DNA from: Lepidurus packardi
Taxonomy: Eukaryota > Arthropoda > Branchiopoda > Notostraca > Triopsidae
Reading direction: 5' to 3'
NCBI GenBank assembly: GCA_023053545.1
Contig: JAKZAN010000001.1
Span: 11,056,565-11,120,564 of the forward strand
Length of the DNA: 64,000 nt
A program made the position numbers and the translations under genes. How positions within the stretch are numbered: position 1 is the stretch's first letter; the number at the start of each line of letters is the position of its first letter. The notes beneath the pieces are model-generated. The model did not search any database. It saw only the letters and a list, made by a program, of their open reading frames with translations, and was not told the origin of the DNA. This document shows, piece after piece, positions 34,925 through 56,670 of the stretch.

Positions 34925-37020
34925 ATGCCCATGTTTAAAGGTAATCTCCACCAATTTTGCTGTTAAACATTAAGGTTAAACGCTTTTTTATCTTGTTATC
35001 TAGTAAAAGTAAAATGGGGCAAGGAAACTTTCACAGACTTGGACGTCAATACCGATGAAGACCCCGTTCTTTTCAAAGCTCAGCTTTTCGCCTTGACAGG
35101 CGTCGCTCCCGAACGACAAAAGGTTATGCTTAAAGGCCTTACACTCAAAGATAATGAATGGGGAAACTTTAAACTACGCGAAGTAAGTTCTTATAAAGAT
35201 TTAAGTATAATTCATTGTTGCAAAACTGATGCGCGCTCGTTTCCTTTCTTTACAGGGAGCTGCTATATTGCTTATGGGGAGCAAGGAAGAGGATGTTCCT
35301 ACTGAGCCTGCTCACAAACCTGTCTTTGTCGAAGATATGGATGAATCACAGCTAGCCAATGCAGTAACACTTCATTCTGTCTGTATTGAAGCTTGAGTTT
35401 TAAAGCGTTTCTTGTAGCTTGACATGCCAACTGGATTAGCCAACCTGGGAAACACTTGCTACTTGAATGCCACTGTTCAATGTCTTAAAGTTGTGCCGGA
35501 ACTTCGGGAAGCATTGCAGGGATTCGACGGCTGTAAGAACTCGGTTATGCCTGTGATAAAAACTCTGTAATTTTCAATATTTTCAGCGGTTGGGAGTGTG
35601 GCCCTGGAACCAGCTACGTCACTGACGGCCAGTCTCCGCGATCTGTACAGCGGAATGGAAAAAGGCAAAGAAGTTTCTCCATTTTTCCTATTACGAGTTT
35701 TGCATATGGTTTTTCCGAGGTTCGCCGAAAAGTCAGAACATGGAGGATATCAGCAGCAAGACGCCAATGAATGCTGGACGGAACTTCTTCGAATGCTGCA
35801 ACAGAAGCTTCCTGCAAAACCTGCGCCTGCCAATGGCAAAAAATACAAGTTCGTTTCGCGAAAAACTTAAACCTCCATTTTACTATAAAAGCTGTCTCTA
35901 TCTCTCTCACAGTTCCATAATTGACCAATTTTTTGGTGGTACCTTTGCTTGTGAGCTCAAATGCAACGAGTCGGAAGAAGAACCCGCATCGAAGAGCGCG
36001 GAAGACTTTTTGCAGCTGTCGTGCTTCATTTCCCAAGACGTTAAATACCTTCACTCGGGCTTGAAATCGGTAAGAAACCAAGCGAATTCAGTCTTTTCAA
36101 ATAAGTTTATTTTATTACGATTTTGGTATTTAGAGGTTGCAAGAGCACATTACCAAGCAGTCGCCGACGCTGAACCGAGACGCTGTTTACACAAAAACGG
36201 TAAAAAAAAAAAAATCATCCGAGCTCATAATAACAGAAAGAATTACGTTTATTGCAGTCGCGTATTAGCCGGTTACCGGCGTACTTGTCCATCCAGTTTG
36301 TCCGCTTCTTCTTCAAAGAACGCGAAGCCATCAACGCCAAGATTTTAAAGGACATCAAGTTCCCCTTGAGTTTAGACGTCTTTGAGCTGTGTACACCCGA
36401 ATTGCAACAGAAACTTACCCCCATGAGAACTAAATTCAAGGTATTCGCATTCAAATTCAATGCTTGCCTTTGCCGGGGTAATTCACCGTGTTTTAACAAA
36501 CAATGCAGGCAGTGGAGGATAAAAAAGTAGAACAAGTTAAAGATCTTCAGATTAACAAAGATGCCGACCAAGCTGCGAGCAAAACTCCTGTTAAAACGGC
36601 CCCTTACTGGTTTGAAGATGGTATGTCTCGCTTTATCAATATTAATCCATTAATTCGAGTCTTATCTCCTTAGATATGGGTTCCAACAACAGCGGTTACT
36701 ACGAATTGCAGGCTGTTTTAACGCACAAAGGCCGTTCTTCTTCGAGCGGCCATTACGTGGCGTGGATCCGCGAAAAGGGTGATTGCTGGTACCAAATGGA
36801 TGACGACCGCGTCAGTCCTATTACGAGCGAAGACGTTTTGAAACTCTCCGGAGGAGGTAAACCTAACATTCGTCAAGCAAATAAGTACAGTTGAAACGAA
36901 AGTCTGTTAGGGGATTGGCACTGCGCTTATGTACTGCTATACGGCCCGCGATTGTTGGAAATCGAGGAAAACGACCCTGCTTCGGCCGCTAAAGAAGGCG
37001 AAGCAATGGACGCTTCTTAA
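34925..37020 (+). CDS. Usp14: USP14 proteasome-associated deubiquitinase, 11 exons
   Basis: Ubiquitin C-terminal hydrolase that trims ubiquitin chains at the 26S proteasome. Exons: 34925-34940, 35004-35182, 35256-35363, 35418-35532, 35587-35848, 35913-36069, 36134-36199, 36258-36440, 36509-36620, 36674-36856 and 36911-37020. They join in frame to 496 aa, against 494 in human. The N-terminal ubiquitin-like domain (about 1-80) binds the proteasome. The USP domain follows, with catalytic Cys115 in LGNTCYLN, His426 in SSGHYVAW and Asp442 in QMDDDRV. QQDANECW and the LSGGGDWHCAYVLLYG end also match the family. All ten introns are 53-70 bp. A second in-frame ATG lies two codons after the first. Transcription is away from NEDD8. 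Confidence 0.97.
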
Positions 37021-39900
37021 TTAGTTATTTATGTGAAATCATTGGCAACGTTCTGTGAACCCACCATGCTGGGAATGCTTCTCATTACAATGGCTTGTTA
37101 AGCCAATATTCAAACAAAACTTCGAGTTTTTACCCTCAAAAAGCATTCTGAACCATAATTCCTAATAATGTTTGATGCCATCTCGTCAAAACACCCTGCT
37201 GTGTGATCACGCTTTGCGCTTGTCTCCAACTCCCCTTTCCAGCTTCCTTTCGAAGCCCCTAACCGACTGACATGTACTACGCGAGAAGAAAAGAAGACGA
37301 GCCTTTCTGGTGCCATGAATCTGGCTCACTCCCTAGCATCTTTTTTTTTTCTCTCCCCCTCTCTTGGCTTTTTTTTTTTTTTGCTTGCCATGGCCCCATT
37401 GACAGCCCAAGTTTTCCGAGCGAAAATCATAGCTGGGAGCTGAGCAGCAATTCCTCGGCAGCCAGCGAGAGGTCTCCTCTCTGGCCCGGCATCTCTATGA
37501 CGTTGTTTCCGGTTCCGGTGACTCGGACGGGCGATGGTCGTCCGGAAGTGGCTTTTGTACGAGGAATCGCTTGCTCCCAGAATCTCCCCCCCCCCCCCTC
37601 CTCATTCTTACATCAGCCGTCTTTCGCGTCTCTTCTAGCGTCAGAGAACTTCAATTAGGCCACTTGCCCAAGTTATGGCACCGTACCATCAACCATGTCT
37701 TTTCAGCCTCCAATCACTATTTTATTTGCGCCATATCACCCTAATAATAAACGACCGAACTTAACGATCTTAGGGAACTTGCCATACATCACGAGTACGT
37801 TCCCGAAATGTGTTGAACGTTTATTCTTCCATGGTTCTTCCTTTGAAACCAAATCTATTAATAAACAGAATAAGAACAATTATAATTATTATGATGTATT
37901 ATTCCTATTATGAAGTATTATGTAATTAGACTTAATACAGGTCTAATTCCAACGGTAAACCTACATTAATTTCAGATAATTCATGTCTCCAAGGTAGAAA
38001 AAAGAAACAAACAGTAAATAGAAACTTTAAAACATTTAAATATTCTCCTCCCCCAATCTAGACAGTTAATGTATGGTATGAGCTAGTCAATTCCACTCAA
38101 AAAGCGTGTTTGATACGGCTAAGTGGATGGGAGGATTGTTATGGGAATGTCAGGATCAGCGTAACGACGGATTTAATCAACCGTAACGCTGTGACGAGTT
38201 AAGAAGCTAGATGGGGTTGCTGCTGCTGGTGCAAAAGACGGTGACCAATTGACGGACATGGGAAACCTTTGGATAATCTAGAAGTACTGTACTGAACAGT
38301 GTTCACGTGTCCTCTTTATCAAGAGTTCATTACCACAAAGTCAGAATGACTTAAGGAGTAGGAGTTAAGGACTAACGCAAGTCACAGACAGAATTAAGTT
38401 CGCAACTGTAACAATATTTATCCGACCTGACAACTTTTTATGATGATGCTCTTTTTTGGGGAACTTTTTACACCTCATTAGGAGACTTAGTGAGTCGAAA
38501 TGACTTGACACTTTTAGTACTTTGCCCTTTTTTTCTTTTTTGAGGTGGCGTGTGCAACCGTGATGGAAATGAAAGGTAACACACAAAGGTGGTTTATGGA
38601 TAAAAGGGCACGTGTCTTTAATCAATAGCGGGACGCGGTAGGGCGGGAACCATTTTTATTCATGGTCGCCCCCCCCCCCCTTTTTACTTTGATGTTCTCC
38701 AAGCGCATTTAACTCCGGAAATGCAGCCCGAAGACGAAAAGTGAAAAGGTTAAAAGGGAACAGTAAAAAAGAAAAAGAAAATCAATTTCTATGCTAAACA
38801 TATATATCTTTCAACCTCTGAAATTCTACTTCCAATGGAATCTATTAATCGGTTACATCGGATAAATAATCGGTTAAAACGATTTAAGGAACGAAAACTG
38901 TATATTAAAAACTAGCATACTTAAGAGATGTAGATTAGCTTGAAGTTATGAAGTTCAAAGTATGAATGTCAGAAGTTAGAAGCTAAATAATTTCGCCGCC
39001 ATTTTCCTGAAGACATCTAGCAAATTTCAACAATGAAATGTATCTGGTCTGTTGTGTCGGCGCTATTTCCTCCCCCCGCCCCCCAAACACTGAGTAATTT
39101 TCAACAATGAAATTCTCATTTTAGACTAGATACCTAGTCTTTGACTAGATAAATAGTCTTTAAATACTAGATAAGTAAAGACTACGGAAGAAATAACAGA
39201 TAGCGGTTTGAAGTCCAGTTCGCCAACGGTATTCGGTGGCTTTTGGACAGGACTAGAGCTATATACTCTTGTTAAAGCTAATACACCTCCAAAATGGGAA
39301 TATTTTTCTTAACAAGTTGAGTGTGGTATTTGGTTTTAGTTAAGTTGTATTTTTCCTAACAAGTTAACGATGAAAAATGGTTGAGGATGGTTTCAGCTGC
39401 TGGGATCCTACTGGGAGCGGCTAGAACCTTTATCATGCACGATATCAAAAAATGCGAGCATGATTAATGATTCCCAACCAAATCCCTTAATCACATCATC
39501 GAAAAACAGGGGGCACACCCATTTCTGCTCAACAATATTTCTTTAACGACTGGAAAGCTTCACTTCATTTTTTCTTTTTTGAAATACAACTTGTTCTTAC
39601 ACACTCTCTCTGTTATACATTTTTAGCGCTTTGCGAGATGATGATTAGTAGACGATGAGATGATTTACGAGACGATGAGACACGAGATGGCTTATTGTAA
39701 ACGCCGCACACTAATTTGGTCAGAACTCAAGAAAATGGAAGATCCCAATTGCAAAAAGCTGCTATTGAAAGAGGAAACAAAGGTCCTCCAAACGAAGTGA
39801 AAACAACAATCAAATCAGTGAGCAAACGAAGTTTCTCTCCCTTAAGTGCTTGGCGAGTTACAGGAAAACAAAAACGGGAGGGACCCCACATCAGTAAGCA
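37021..39900. other. Non-coding interval between USP14 and the Ets65A upstream region
   Basis: About 2.9 kb downstream of USP14. It contains T runs and a C run near 37588-37600 and another at 38668-38680, plus a short tandem of TAGACTAGAT-like units at 39124-39180. A 128-codon open frame at 37272-37658 contains the T and C runs and has no recognisable domain. I see no supported gene. Confidence 0.5.
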
Positions 39901-40800
39901 TCTTTTAACCCGCAAAGAAATCAAGTCCAAACATCTTGCAAGGCGGGTTGCGCCGCCGCGAGGGCATGCTAACTGCATGCATTGACGGCGAGAAGGCGGG
40001 GCACATCGCCCGAGCAACGCAGCGCAGCCAACCGGGTGGCCGGACTTGAGTTCCCTGGACGGGAATGCTCACCAGGCATCTTACCGGCGCCATCGCCGCC
40101 GTGACCCCGCCTTGGAGCTTCATTAAGAGCTCAGGGTGGAGCTTAGCTCGCTCGAAGACTCCAAATCTCTTTCCTTCTATTCCTGTCGTTTCCCAACAGG
40201 GAGGGAGGAGATTGAACATTTTCCCCCAAGGGGGTTAGCTTGTTGGCGGAATCCCTGTCTGATGGCGGCGAACTCTCTTCCTTGGGACTCCTTTCGCCCG
40301 GATTTGGGTTGCCATCATGCAAAGTCGGACGGCGACGGCCAGTTTCCGTCCAACTTCCGACGACAAGCAACGAAACGCTTTTTCCCCGTTCCTGTCTCCT
40401 CCCTTATAGGAAAATTACCCCGCGGAAGATCTTCAGGGTGAAGCCAAAAAGGGGAAGTTTTAGACCCATCCGCACTAAGCTTATCCTCCTTAACGGGCTT
40501 TTTGTAAATCGTGCAAGTGTGAAGCGAACTTTTTTCTTCTTTTTTTTACCAAAGGGAGGGTAGAAGGCGGTTCCACGGAATCCCCCCTTTTCCGCAACCT
40601 TTGCCCAGCTACCTTTACCAAGTTGTAGTCGCTGAGAACTAGTCGAGATCACAGGAAACGCAAGGCGGACGGAACACGGAAGAATAGGAAACCTCCTGCC
40701 ACAGTCGATGAAACTCACGCGAGTCTTTCCCAAGTCTGCCGCCGACAAAACCTCCGTCTTCCTCTCACGGACGCTTCAGAGGAAGACCTCTGACACTTTC
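39900..40800 (+). promoter_or_regulatory. GC-rich stretch, possible promoter or 5' exon region of Ets65A
   Basis: This block is visibly richer in G, C and CpG than the flanks and contains several long open frames on both strands with no recognisable domain, a pattern expected of CpG-rich DNA. It lies 1-2 kb upstream of the first recognised Ets65A coding exon on the same strand. A promoter or untranslated first exon is a reasonable guess, with no direct motif proof. Confidence 0.3.
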
Positions 40801-41059
40801 ATTATCCGGGACAACACCCAGCGCGGAAACTCAAATTCCGGCACAGTTTTCGCTTGTCTTCTTCATCGCAACTTTTTCTTTTTTTGGTGTGCAATTCCCC
40901 CCAATTGTCTTGTCACGCTTTCCTTCCCGAAAAGTTGAAAGGAAACCGCGATACGGAAATAGTGATTCTAATTCTGAATCGAAAGAGTGAACACAAGTTT
41001 TTGTTTTGTTTTTATTCTTTTTCTTTCAAGTTACGTAAGCCACAAAAGCTTCACAAAGA

Positions 41060-41490
41060 CTTGTGAAGAAAACAGCTACACCGAAGGCGACATTCCAAGG
41101 TAAAGTGACGCTAATTTAACCATTATTGCAATTATTTTCTTTTTTACTTTAAATCATGATTTGAAACTTGAAGAAATATATATTTTTTTTCATTTTTACT
41201 TTAACCATGACTTGAGTCTATTTACTTGAATCTTGGAAAGTTCACAATGCATAAAGTTCTTGGTACGTGTTCAGGTACAGGACAGGGAGCTCTGCGAAGA
41301 AATATCATCGAAGGCGACATTCCAATGTAAAGTTACGCTAATTTGACCCTTATTACATTTTTTTTTCCTTTTTAGCTTAAATCGTGACTTGAAACTTGAG
41401 TCACTTTACTTGAATCTCAAAACGTATACAATGTACGTTCTCAGTACGTGTTCAGGTACGGAAAAGGGAGCTACGATTTACGGACTTCCG
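41060..41490. repeat. Tandem duplication of about 220 bp
   Basis: Two diverged copies meet near 41295. Both carry CGAAGGCGACATTCCAA, then GTAAAGT(G/T)ACGCTAATTT, a T-rich stretch, a GACTTGA-type segment, and GTACGTGTTCAGGTAC followed by GGGAGCT. In copy 1 the junction CAAG/GTAAAG looks like a splice donor, so the unit may include a 5' UTR exon edge. Confidence 0.7.
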
Positions 41491-41835
41491 GTGTTAAATG
41501 AAATATCCTGTCGCTGACAGGTTTGGGGAAGATGACAGGTTACAATCTAAAGGGGTTTTTGCCCCTCCCGCGATTTTCGTGATGGTAAAATAAAGGGCAT
41601 ACAGTACTAGGGGGCCAAATCGTTTTGATTACCATCTGACACGCAAACCACAAACTTCTAAGCTTTACTAAGGGGTGAAAGCAAACAAAACTACCTAAAG
41701 AGTCGCATGGGCGGCCAAATTTGTTCTCCTTCCCCAACCTGTTTATTGTGCTGCATGCTGCGTTTCATGAAGCTATCTACTTTGTCTAATAAAGTACACA
41801 ATGGCCGTTCATTTACAGGCTGGACAAAAGGAAAA

Positions 41836-51232
<9,397 letters not shown>

Positions 51233-51462
51233 GTTTCGTCGAAAACCTCACTGCCACACCGGATCTCAATTCTTATCTAGTCCCTATCATTTCCAGTGTT
51301 CTCTAGAATGCTAACTTTTTTTCCCAAATTTTGATGTCCTTACTTTCTTAACCTTTCCTTGAATAGTCACTTTACAGGTGTGATCATTTTTGTGGATGTT
51401 TTAAATGTCAGAGCTTTATATTTAAAGAAGAATGTAAAAAAAACGGCTTGATGTTCATATGA

Positions 51463-51468
51463 AATAAA
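51463..51468 (+). terminator. Polyadenylation signal AATAAA of Ets65A
   Basis: AATAAA about 230 bp after the Ets65A stop and about 65 bp before the end of the convergent PIN4 coding region; the only canonical signal close downstream of this gene. Confidence 0.6.
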
Positions 51469-51533
51469 GTGCTCGAACTTTGCCGTACGTTTTTTTTGCT
51501 TCTGTTTAATATCAAGGCCCAATGCACTTGCAA

Positions 51534-52122
51534 TCACTTCTTCCCCTCGATCATAATAATGTGGTAACCGAACTTGGTTTTCACAGGAGGATCGGTATAA
51601 ATAGGGTTGCCCAAAGACGACACGGTAAGGGCAAACGCAGCATCCTGAAAGGGACCTACCATTGATCCTCTAATCATCCAACCCAAATCACCCTAATTTA
51701 TATAATTCCCAATAGGAATTATAATAGGTATGCATAATACCAAAAAATTAAGATAAAATGGTTAAAAAGTTACCCCTTGTCGAGCTTTATCTTCGCTGTA
51801 CGTTGTAGCAACTTCGTTGAATTTCATTCCTGCTTTCAACTTTTCCATAGCTTCCAACACTTTGGACTGCTTCTCACATAAGATATGTCTAACCTGATAG
51901 ATCCAATGATAATATTAATATTATAAAAATTTCTAAAATGTAAAATACTTTATTTGTATTTCAATTTTCATTTGGTTTGAAATGAAAATTGAAATCCTTT
52001 CTTACTTTGACAGAACTTCCTCCCTTTTTCTCCTTTCCAGCGTCATCACTAGCATCTTTGGAGCCACCTTTAGCTTTTCCACCTCCTCCAGAAGCGGCAG
52101 CCCCACCTTTCTTTGGCGGCAT
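51534..52122 (-). CDS. Pin4: PIN4-type parvulin peptidyl-prolyl isomerase, 3 exons
   Basis: Small cis-trans prolyl isomerase; the family (Par14/Par17) acts in the nucleus in ribosome biogenesis and chromatin, and also in mitochondria. On the minus strand, exons 52122-52006, 51893-51774 and 51692-51534 join in frame to 131 aa, the human length. A basic Gly/Lys-rich tail ([20 protein letters not shown]) precedes the parvulin domain from about residue 38: [46 protein letters not shown] and [15 protein letters not shown]. Introns are 112 and 81 bp. It is tail to tail with Ets65A and head to head with syntaxin 5. The family assignment is secure. Confidence 0.96.
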
Positions 52123-52558
52123 TATTTCACTAAAAATTCGAGGCGATAATGATCAAACAACCAAACGAAATCCAAACAAACGCCACATGTCAAGGCAAAA
52201 CTTGCCTAGCGCCACTGTCGGAGCTAGGCAAAAGCTTCCTTAACGTTTTAGTATGGTAAAACGAACACTGAGGGAGCCTCCTTGACTCCTTTTCGGGATG
52301 GCATACTCGAAGGTTCTTTTTGTCTGTTGTACCAGCAAGCAAAATAATCTTCGCGATCGCATGAAAAAAGTGATTGAAAACAGCTACTGCTAATTACTTA
52401 ATAGCATTGTTTGCCAGCGTCATTTTCGTAGGAGTTTCATCTAAAAGTAAGGCTCTCTTTAAAAACATTGCCTTGTTAATTTAAGTTTAACATCTTTTTA
52501 TGTTGGACTTATTCATTATTGACTTTGGTTTGAAGTACACTTCATCTGATTAATCAAG
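52123..52558. promoter_or_regulatory. Divergent promoter region of PIN4 and syntaxin 5
   Basis: These 436 bp separate two start codons in opposite directions and should hold both promoters and 5' UTRs. No specific element was recognised; the call rests on layout. Confidence 0.5.
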
Positions 52559-53771
52559 ATGACCTTCCGTGATCGAACAAGCGAGTTTATCACCGCAGCT
52601 AGGAGTCTACAAAGCCGTCAAACTAATGGAGCAGTTGGGTTCAAAAGTTCTGCCAAGAATCGCAGTAATCCCAGTTTTAGCGAATTTATGAGAATAGCCA
52701 AGTAAAACTCTTTAAATTTAAACTAAACAAAACATTCTGACCTTATGTTTATCCTAACTTTCCATGTTCGTAGATTAATCGGAAAAGATCTTAGCAGTAC
52801 ATACTCCAAGCTAGAAAAGCTTACATTACGTAAATACACTTACAACACACTTGATCTAGACATACTCATAATGTAATTTTCCTTTTTTTATTTAGTCGCC
52901 AAACGCAAATCACTGTTTGATGATCGCCCCTTAGAAATTCAAGAACTGACTTACATCATTCGTCAAGACATTACTAGTTTGAACAAGCAAATTGCTCAGC
53001 TACAAGAACTAGCCAGAACGCGGAATGCCACTCAAAACTCGTCTAGTAAGAACGCCCAATCACATTCGGCCAATGTGGTTGTCTCGCTCCAGTCCAAGTT
53101 AGCTTCCATGTCGTCTGAGTTCAAACAAGTTTTGGAAGTCAGGACAGAGGTAGTGTCCACCTCCTTTTACTTTGTTGCCTTCTTTATAACACGTTTATCA
53201 TTCTGTACAGAACTTGAAAGCTCAGCGAAGTCGACGAGATCAGTTTAGCCAAGCACCTGTAGCTACTGGCCTTCCGTCTTCAGCTTTAACTGGTTTCCAT
53301 CAAGGTTCAGTGTTACTCGCCGATGAACAGCAAGCTCAGAGCAATGATTCCGTGGCAATCGACATGGGCGTGGGCAATAACTCCGGCCTGGTCCGAAGGC
53401 AGCAACAGCTGTTCCATGACGAAAGCGAGCACTACTTGCAAAGCCGAACTGAAGCTGTGCAAAGCATCGAATCAACTATTGTTGAACTAGGTGGCATTTT
53501 CCAGCAACTGGCGTTCATGGTGCGGGAACAGGAAGAAATGGTGCAACGGTAAACATAACCAAATTCCTTTTAATAGAAAATCATGGTAATTACAATTCAA
53601 TTCAATTCCAGGATTGACGCAAATGTTGACGACGCCCATCTCAATGTGGAAGCTGCCCATAGCGAGCTCTTACGTTACTTCCAGTCCGTGACATCCAACA
53701 GATGGCTGATGCTAAAAATATTTGGCGTCCTTTTCATATTCATCATCATTTTTGCGGTTCTCTTTGCCTAA
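52559..53771 (+). CDS. Stx5: Syntaxin 5, Golgi Qa-SNARE, 5 exons
   Basis: Qa-SNARE for ER-to-Golgi and intra-Golgi vesicle fusion. Exons 52559-52701, 52774-52829, 52896-53149, 53211-53548 and 53612-53771 join in frame to 316 aa. Family marks in order: MTFRDRTSEF start (the short-form start), LAKRKSLFDDRPLEIQELTY, VVSLQSKLASMS, the SNARE helix about 226-288 with predicted zero-layer Gln258 in VREQEEMVQR, AAHSELLRYFQSVTSNRW, and a C-terminal membrane anchor at about 295-316 ending at the stop. The extended N-terminus of the long human isoform is not seen here. Introns are 61-72 bp. It is convergent with the sulfotransferase gene. Confidence 0.97.
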
Positions 53772-54471
53772 GCGCTTTTGCAGCTTCATTCCAGCTTCCC
53801 CAAGGACACGATCGTGATGCTAAGCAATTCAGTGGTGAACTTTAATGGTATACTTGGGGGCACTTTCTCTTTTGCAGTCCTTTATTATTATTTTTCCTTT
53901 ATTTGTCTAAAAAAATTTTTTTTATCATTTACCCGATTTATTTCACCTTTTTCCCAGGTATTTCCATATCCCGCGCAGGCTCTAAAGCACCTTTGTAAAA
54001 TCAAACTGTAAGATACTGTCAAGATCACTTTGCAAGAGTTTCCTAATGTATTTATCACAGATTCTGAAGAAAGTACAGGGTTGAAACAAAGTTAATTCGA
54101 AGGTTAAAGGCTTTACGCTAATTAATTAAGGAAAACACTTTGCCCCCACACCTTCGTAAAGTTTAGTTTGGTTTTGTTTCGAGTATAGCAGGTGAACACA
54201 GCTTTTACTAGCTCAACTAGTTCGCTATAAGCCTATCAAATAGAACACAAATAATTGCACTGCAGACAAAGACGCTTCACCTAATATCAAAATTTGGCTA
54301 TCAAAAGATTTTGGCTACAAACAACAATACCTCAATTCTTATTCCAAAAGTAGAAGTATCACAAGAATCGTGGTCATCCCTTTCCAAAAGGAGGGATAAA
54401 TCACAGACAGATCCAAAAAGGCCAAACTTACAACTCGTTTTTCTTCCAATTAAAAATTTTTACCTTTTTTT

Positions 54472-56087
54472 TTATAAAAGTACTCTCAAATTGTTGCCAA
54501 GTCTGATGCGAGATTTGGGCAAAACAGTTTCCGTAGCAAACTTCAAGGAAGGCTGGGTGATTCTACCATAGCCCAGTTGATCCATCACCTTGGAACATTG
54601 CTCTTGTATACGGACAATTTCTTCCCACAGTAATTTCTCTTTCCAGGCGTAGACTCGCGTGCGGGATTCCCTTTGTGTGCTCCAAGGTTTCTCAAAGTTG
54701 GCCGTGGTATGGGTGCGAAGGAAATGGGCCGTGGGCGGGTACATCTGCAAACCTAGTTGGTTCCAAAGAGTCTGCGTTTCGTTTTTGGGCGACAAGGCTA
54801 CATCTTCGTATCGCAGTAATATCACACGTTCGGGAAACAAAGTGGCTAAACTCTGTAGAGATCCCAGGTCATCTTCCATGTCTTGGCACACGCGGGACAC
54901 ATTGGCGCAGTCCGGCTGTACACACCAATCGATGGAACTTTTGCGCGAGGACATGATACCGCGTGGGTCGCGCACCAAATAGACAATTTGGGTATTGAGG
55001 GTCAAATCCGCTAACAACATCTTGAACCAGCGTAGTCGGAGACGGACAGTTTTCATCGCTTGGACGGGATACAAGGCACAGATCTGCGTGAGAAAGGCGG
55101 GGTTGTAACATAAAGCAGACGTGGCCGGCGTACCGAGTTGGCCCTTGTGACACGCCTTCCACAAACGGACATTCCGGGCAAACATCTCGGAGGAATGGCG
55201 AGCAAACATCACATACGGTTTGGTTAGGGGATGGCTGTAATCACAGTGCAGTAAACGTTGAATCAACTCGATGGCCACCGAAGCCGCAGGCGGTTCGCGC
55301 ACCTGCTTCACACCAAACATCATTAACGGCTCGTAGTGGCTGAACGTTCCCGGTTGAGAGGCGAGCAACTCACCCAAGAACGTACTGCCACTGCGCCACG
55401 TCGTGACTAATATTATATGCGAACGATTCTTGACGTGCGGAAAAGGAGCGAAGGGTTTCAGTGTGAAGGTATCAGTAAAACCTATGGGAGTCGTGTTGGA
55501 AGAGCGGCGAAAACTTCGGGAGCTGTAATAGTCGATCCAGTTGGAAACCGTGCGATTGGAGAGCTCTTCCAATAAGTTCACCTTGGCGAGAGCTAGACCG
55601 CTCTGGATATCGTAGAAGGTGACGTTGTCGCCTGCGGGGACAGGTTCTTTCGCATCTTTAGAAGACAGTTTTAGTACATCGAGGATCAGCGCTGGTAAAG
55701 TGGAAGATAATTGGCTCGTATTGGATCCAGACCTTGGAGAACTGGACGAGGACGTATATTTGGAAACAGAAACAGAGTTCGAACCGAGTAGTAGCTGCAA
55801 ATATGGATCACCGGGTTGCACAACATTCTTTCGGTTCGATGGAGCGTCAGGCTTTTTTCCTGGTTAATAAATAGAAAAAAATATAGAGCTGAACTGGCAA
55901 CAATTAATTTAGTACTTGGCCGGTTAGTCGAGTTCCTTGAAGGGTCTACGTGCCATAAGGAATTGGCCATGAGAATCACTGTTAAAAGGAAAATGGCCAG
56001 TACGGCCTTCTTTTTGGCTGCGGTGCAAAAGCAGCATTCCGGAAGCCTTGAAAATGTGTACTGCGCTCGTCTTATCGCGACCAGCAT
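54472..56087 (-). CDS. Golgi carbohydrate 6-O-sulfotransferase (CHST family), 2 exons
   Basis: Transfers sulfate from PAPS to the 6-hydroxyl of Gal, GalNAc or GlcNAc on glycans; the exact acceptor cannot be told. On the minus strand, exons 56087-55916 and 55859-54472 join in frame (phase 1) to 519 aa. A short basic cytosolic tail and one membrane anchor (about residues 28-44) make a type II Golgi protein; a Ser-rich stem follows. The PAPS 5'-phosphosulfate loop is TTWRSGSTFLGELL from about residue 210 and the 3'-phosphate site is VYLVRDPRGIMSSR from about 351. LLRYEDVALSP also fits the family. The intron is 56 bp. It is divergent from LRPPRC. The nearest named relatives are probably CHST1/3/5-like proteins. 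Confidence 0.93.
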
Positions 56088-56670
56088 GACCTTATCTTAT
56101 TTCATTGCAGTAAGACGGAAGTCTATAACCTACATAACACAATGTTTTTAGCATTCACAATTAGTGTATTTCGATTGACAAAATTACCGTAGTTTTCCTT
56201 AGCTGTTTTGTGAAAATTGGCCTTTACCCCCTCTAACCCACGTGACACTAAACGGAATATATCATAATGAAGATGGGGACTTTTATTTAGGCCCTTAGGG
56301 ATGTAACAGTGCCCTTCAGCGCTCGTAGCGGCTATGGGAAGAGGCACTTTCTTCTTGTAAATATGGAAAAATTACTTCGGACTATAACTGAATCACTTTT
56401 GTATACCAGAATTATGATTATATATTGTTGAATTCTTTGGCAGTATTAATTTTGAACATTCTATCTCTAATTAATATCTCTAATAATCTGATTAATATTT
56501 CTAAAAATCTAATTAATCTATCTCATATGAATTTCCGCTCGACAAGCGGCTGACGAGAGAAACTGAAATGGGGCGTGTTCAGAAACAAGCTGAGGGAACG
56601 TCTTCGTCAGTCGCTTTACAACGTTTGCGAACCCGGTATCCTATTCTAGTGTTGTTTACAGTCTTGAAGA
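56088..56670. promoter_or_regulatory. Divergent promoter region of the sulfotransferase and LRPPRC
   Basis: The 583 bp between two divergent start codons are AT-rich, with repeated TCTAATTAATAT-type motifs at 56460-56520. Both promoters are expected here; no defined binding site was recognised. Confidence 0.45.

Noticed and set aside
37272-37658. Open frame of 128 codons downstream of USP14
   Set aside because: Runs through T and C homopolymers that encode Phe and Pro runs; no domain.
40136-40563. Several overlapping open frames in a GC-rich patch
   Set aside because: Frames on both strands and in several phases reflect low stop-codon density in GC-rich DNA rather than genes.
41707-41835. 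N-terminal extension of Ets65A from an ATG at 41707
   Set aside because: A clear splice acceptor at 41816-41818 lies in between, so the preceding sequence is most likely intron; an upstream coding exon remains possible.
54659-55162. Open frames of 93-107 codons inside the sulfotransferase gene
   Set aside because: They are other-frame and opposite-strand shadows of a long, motif-rich coding exon.
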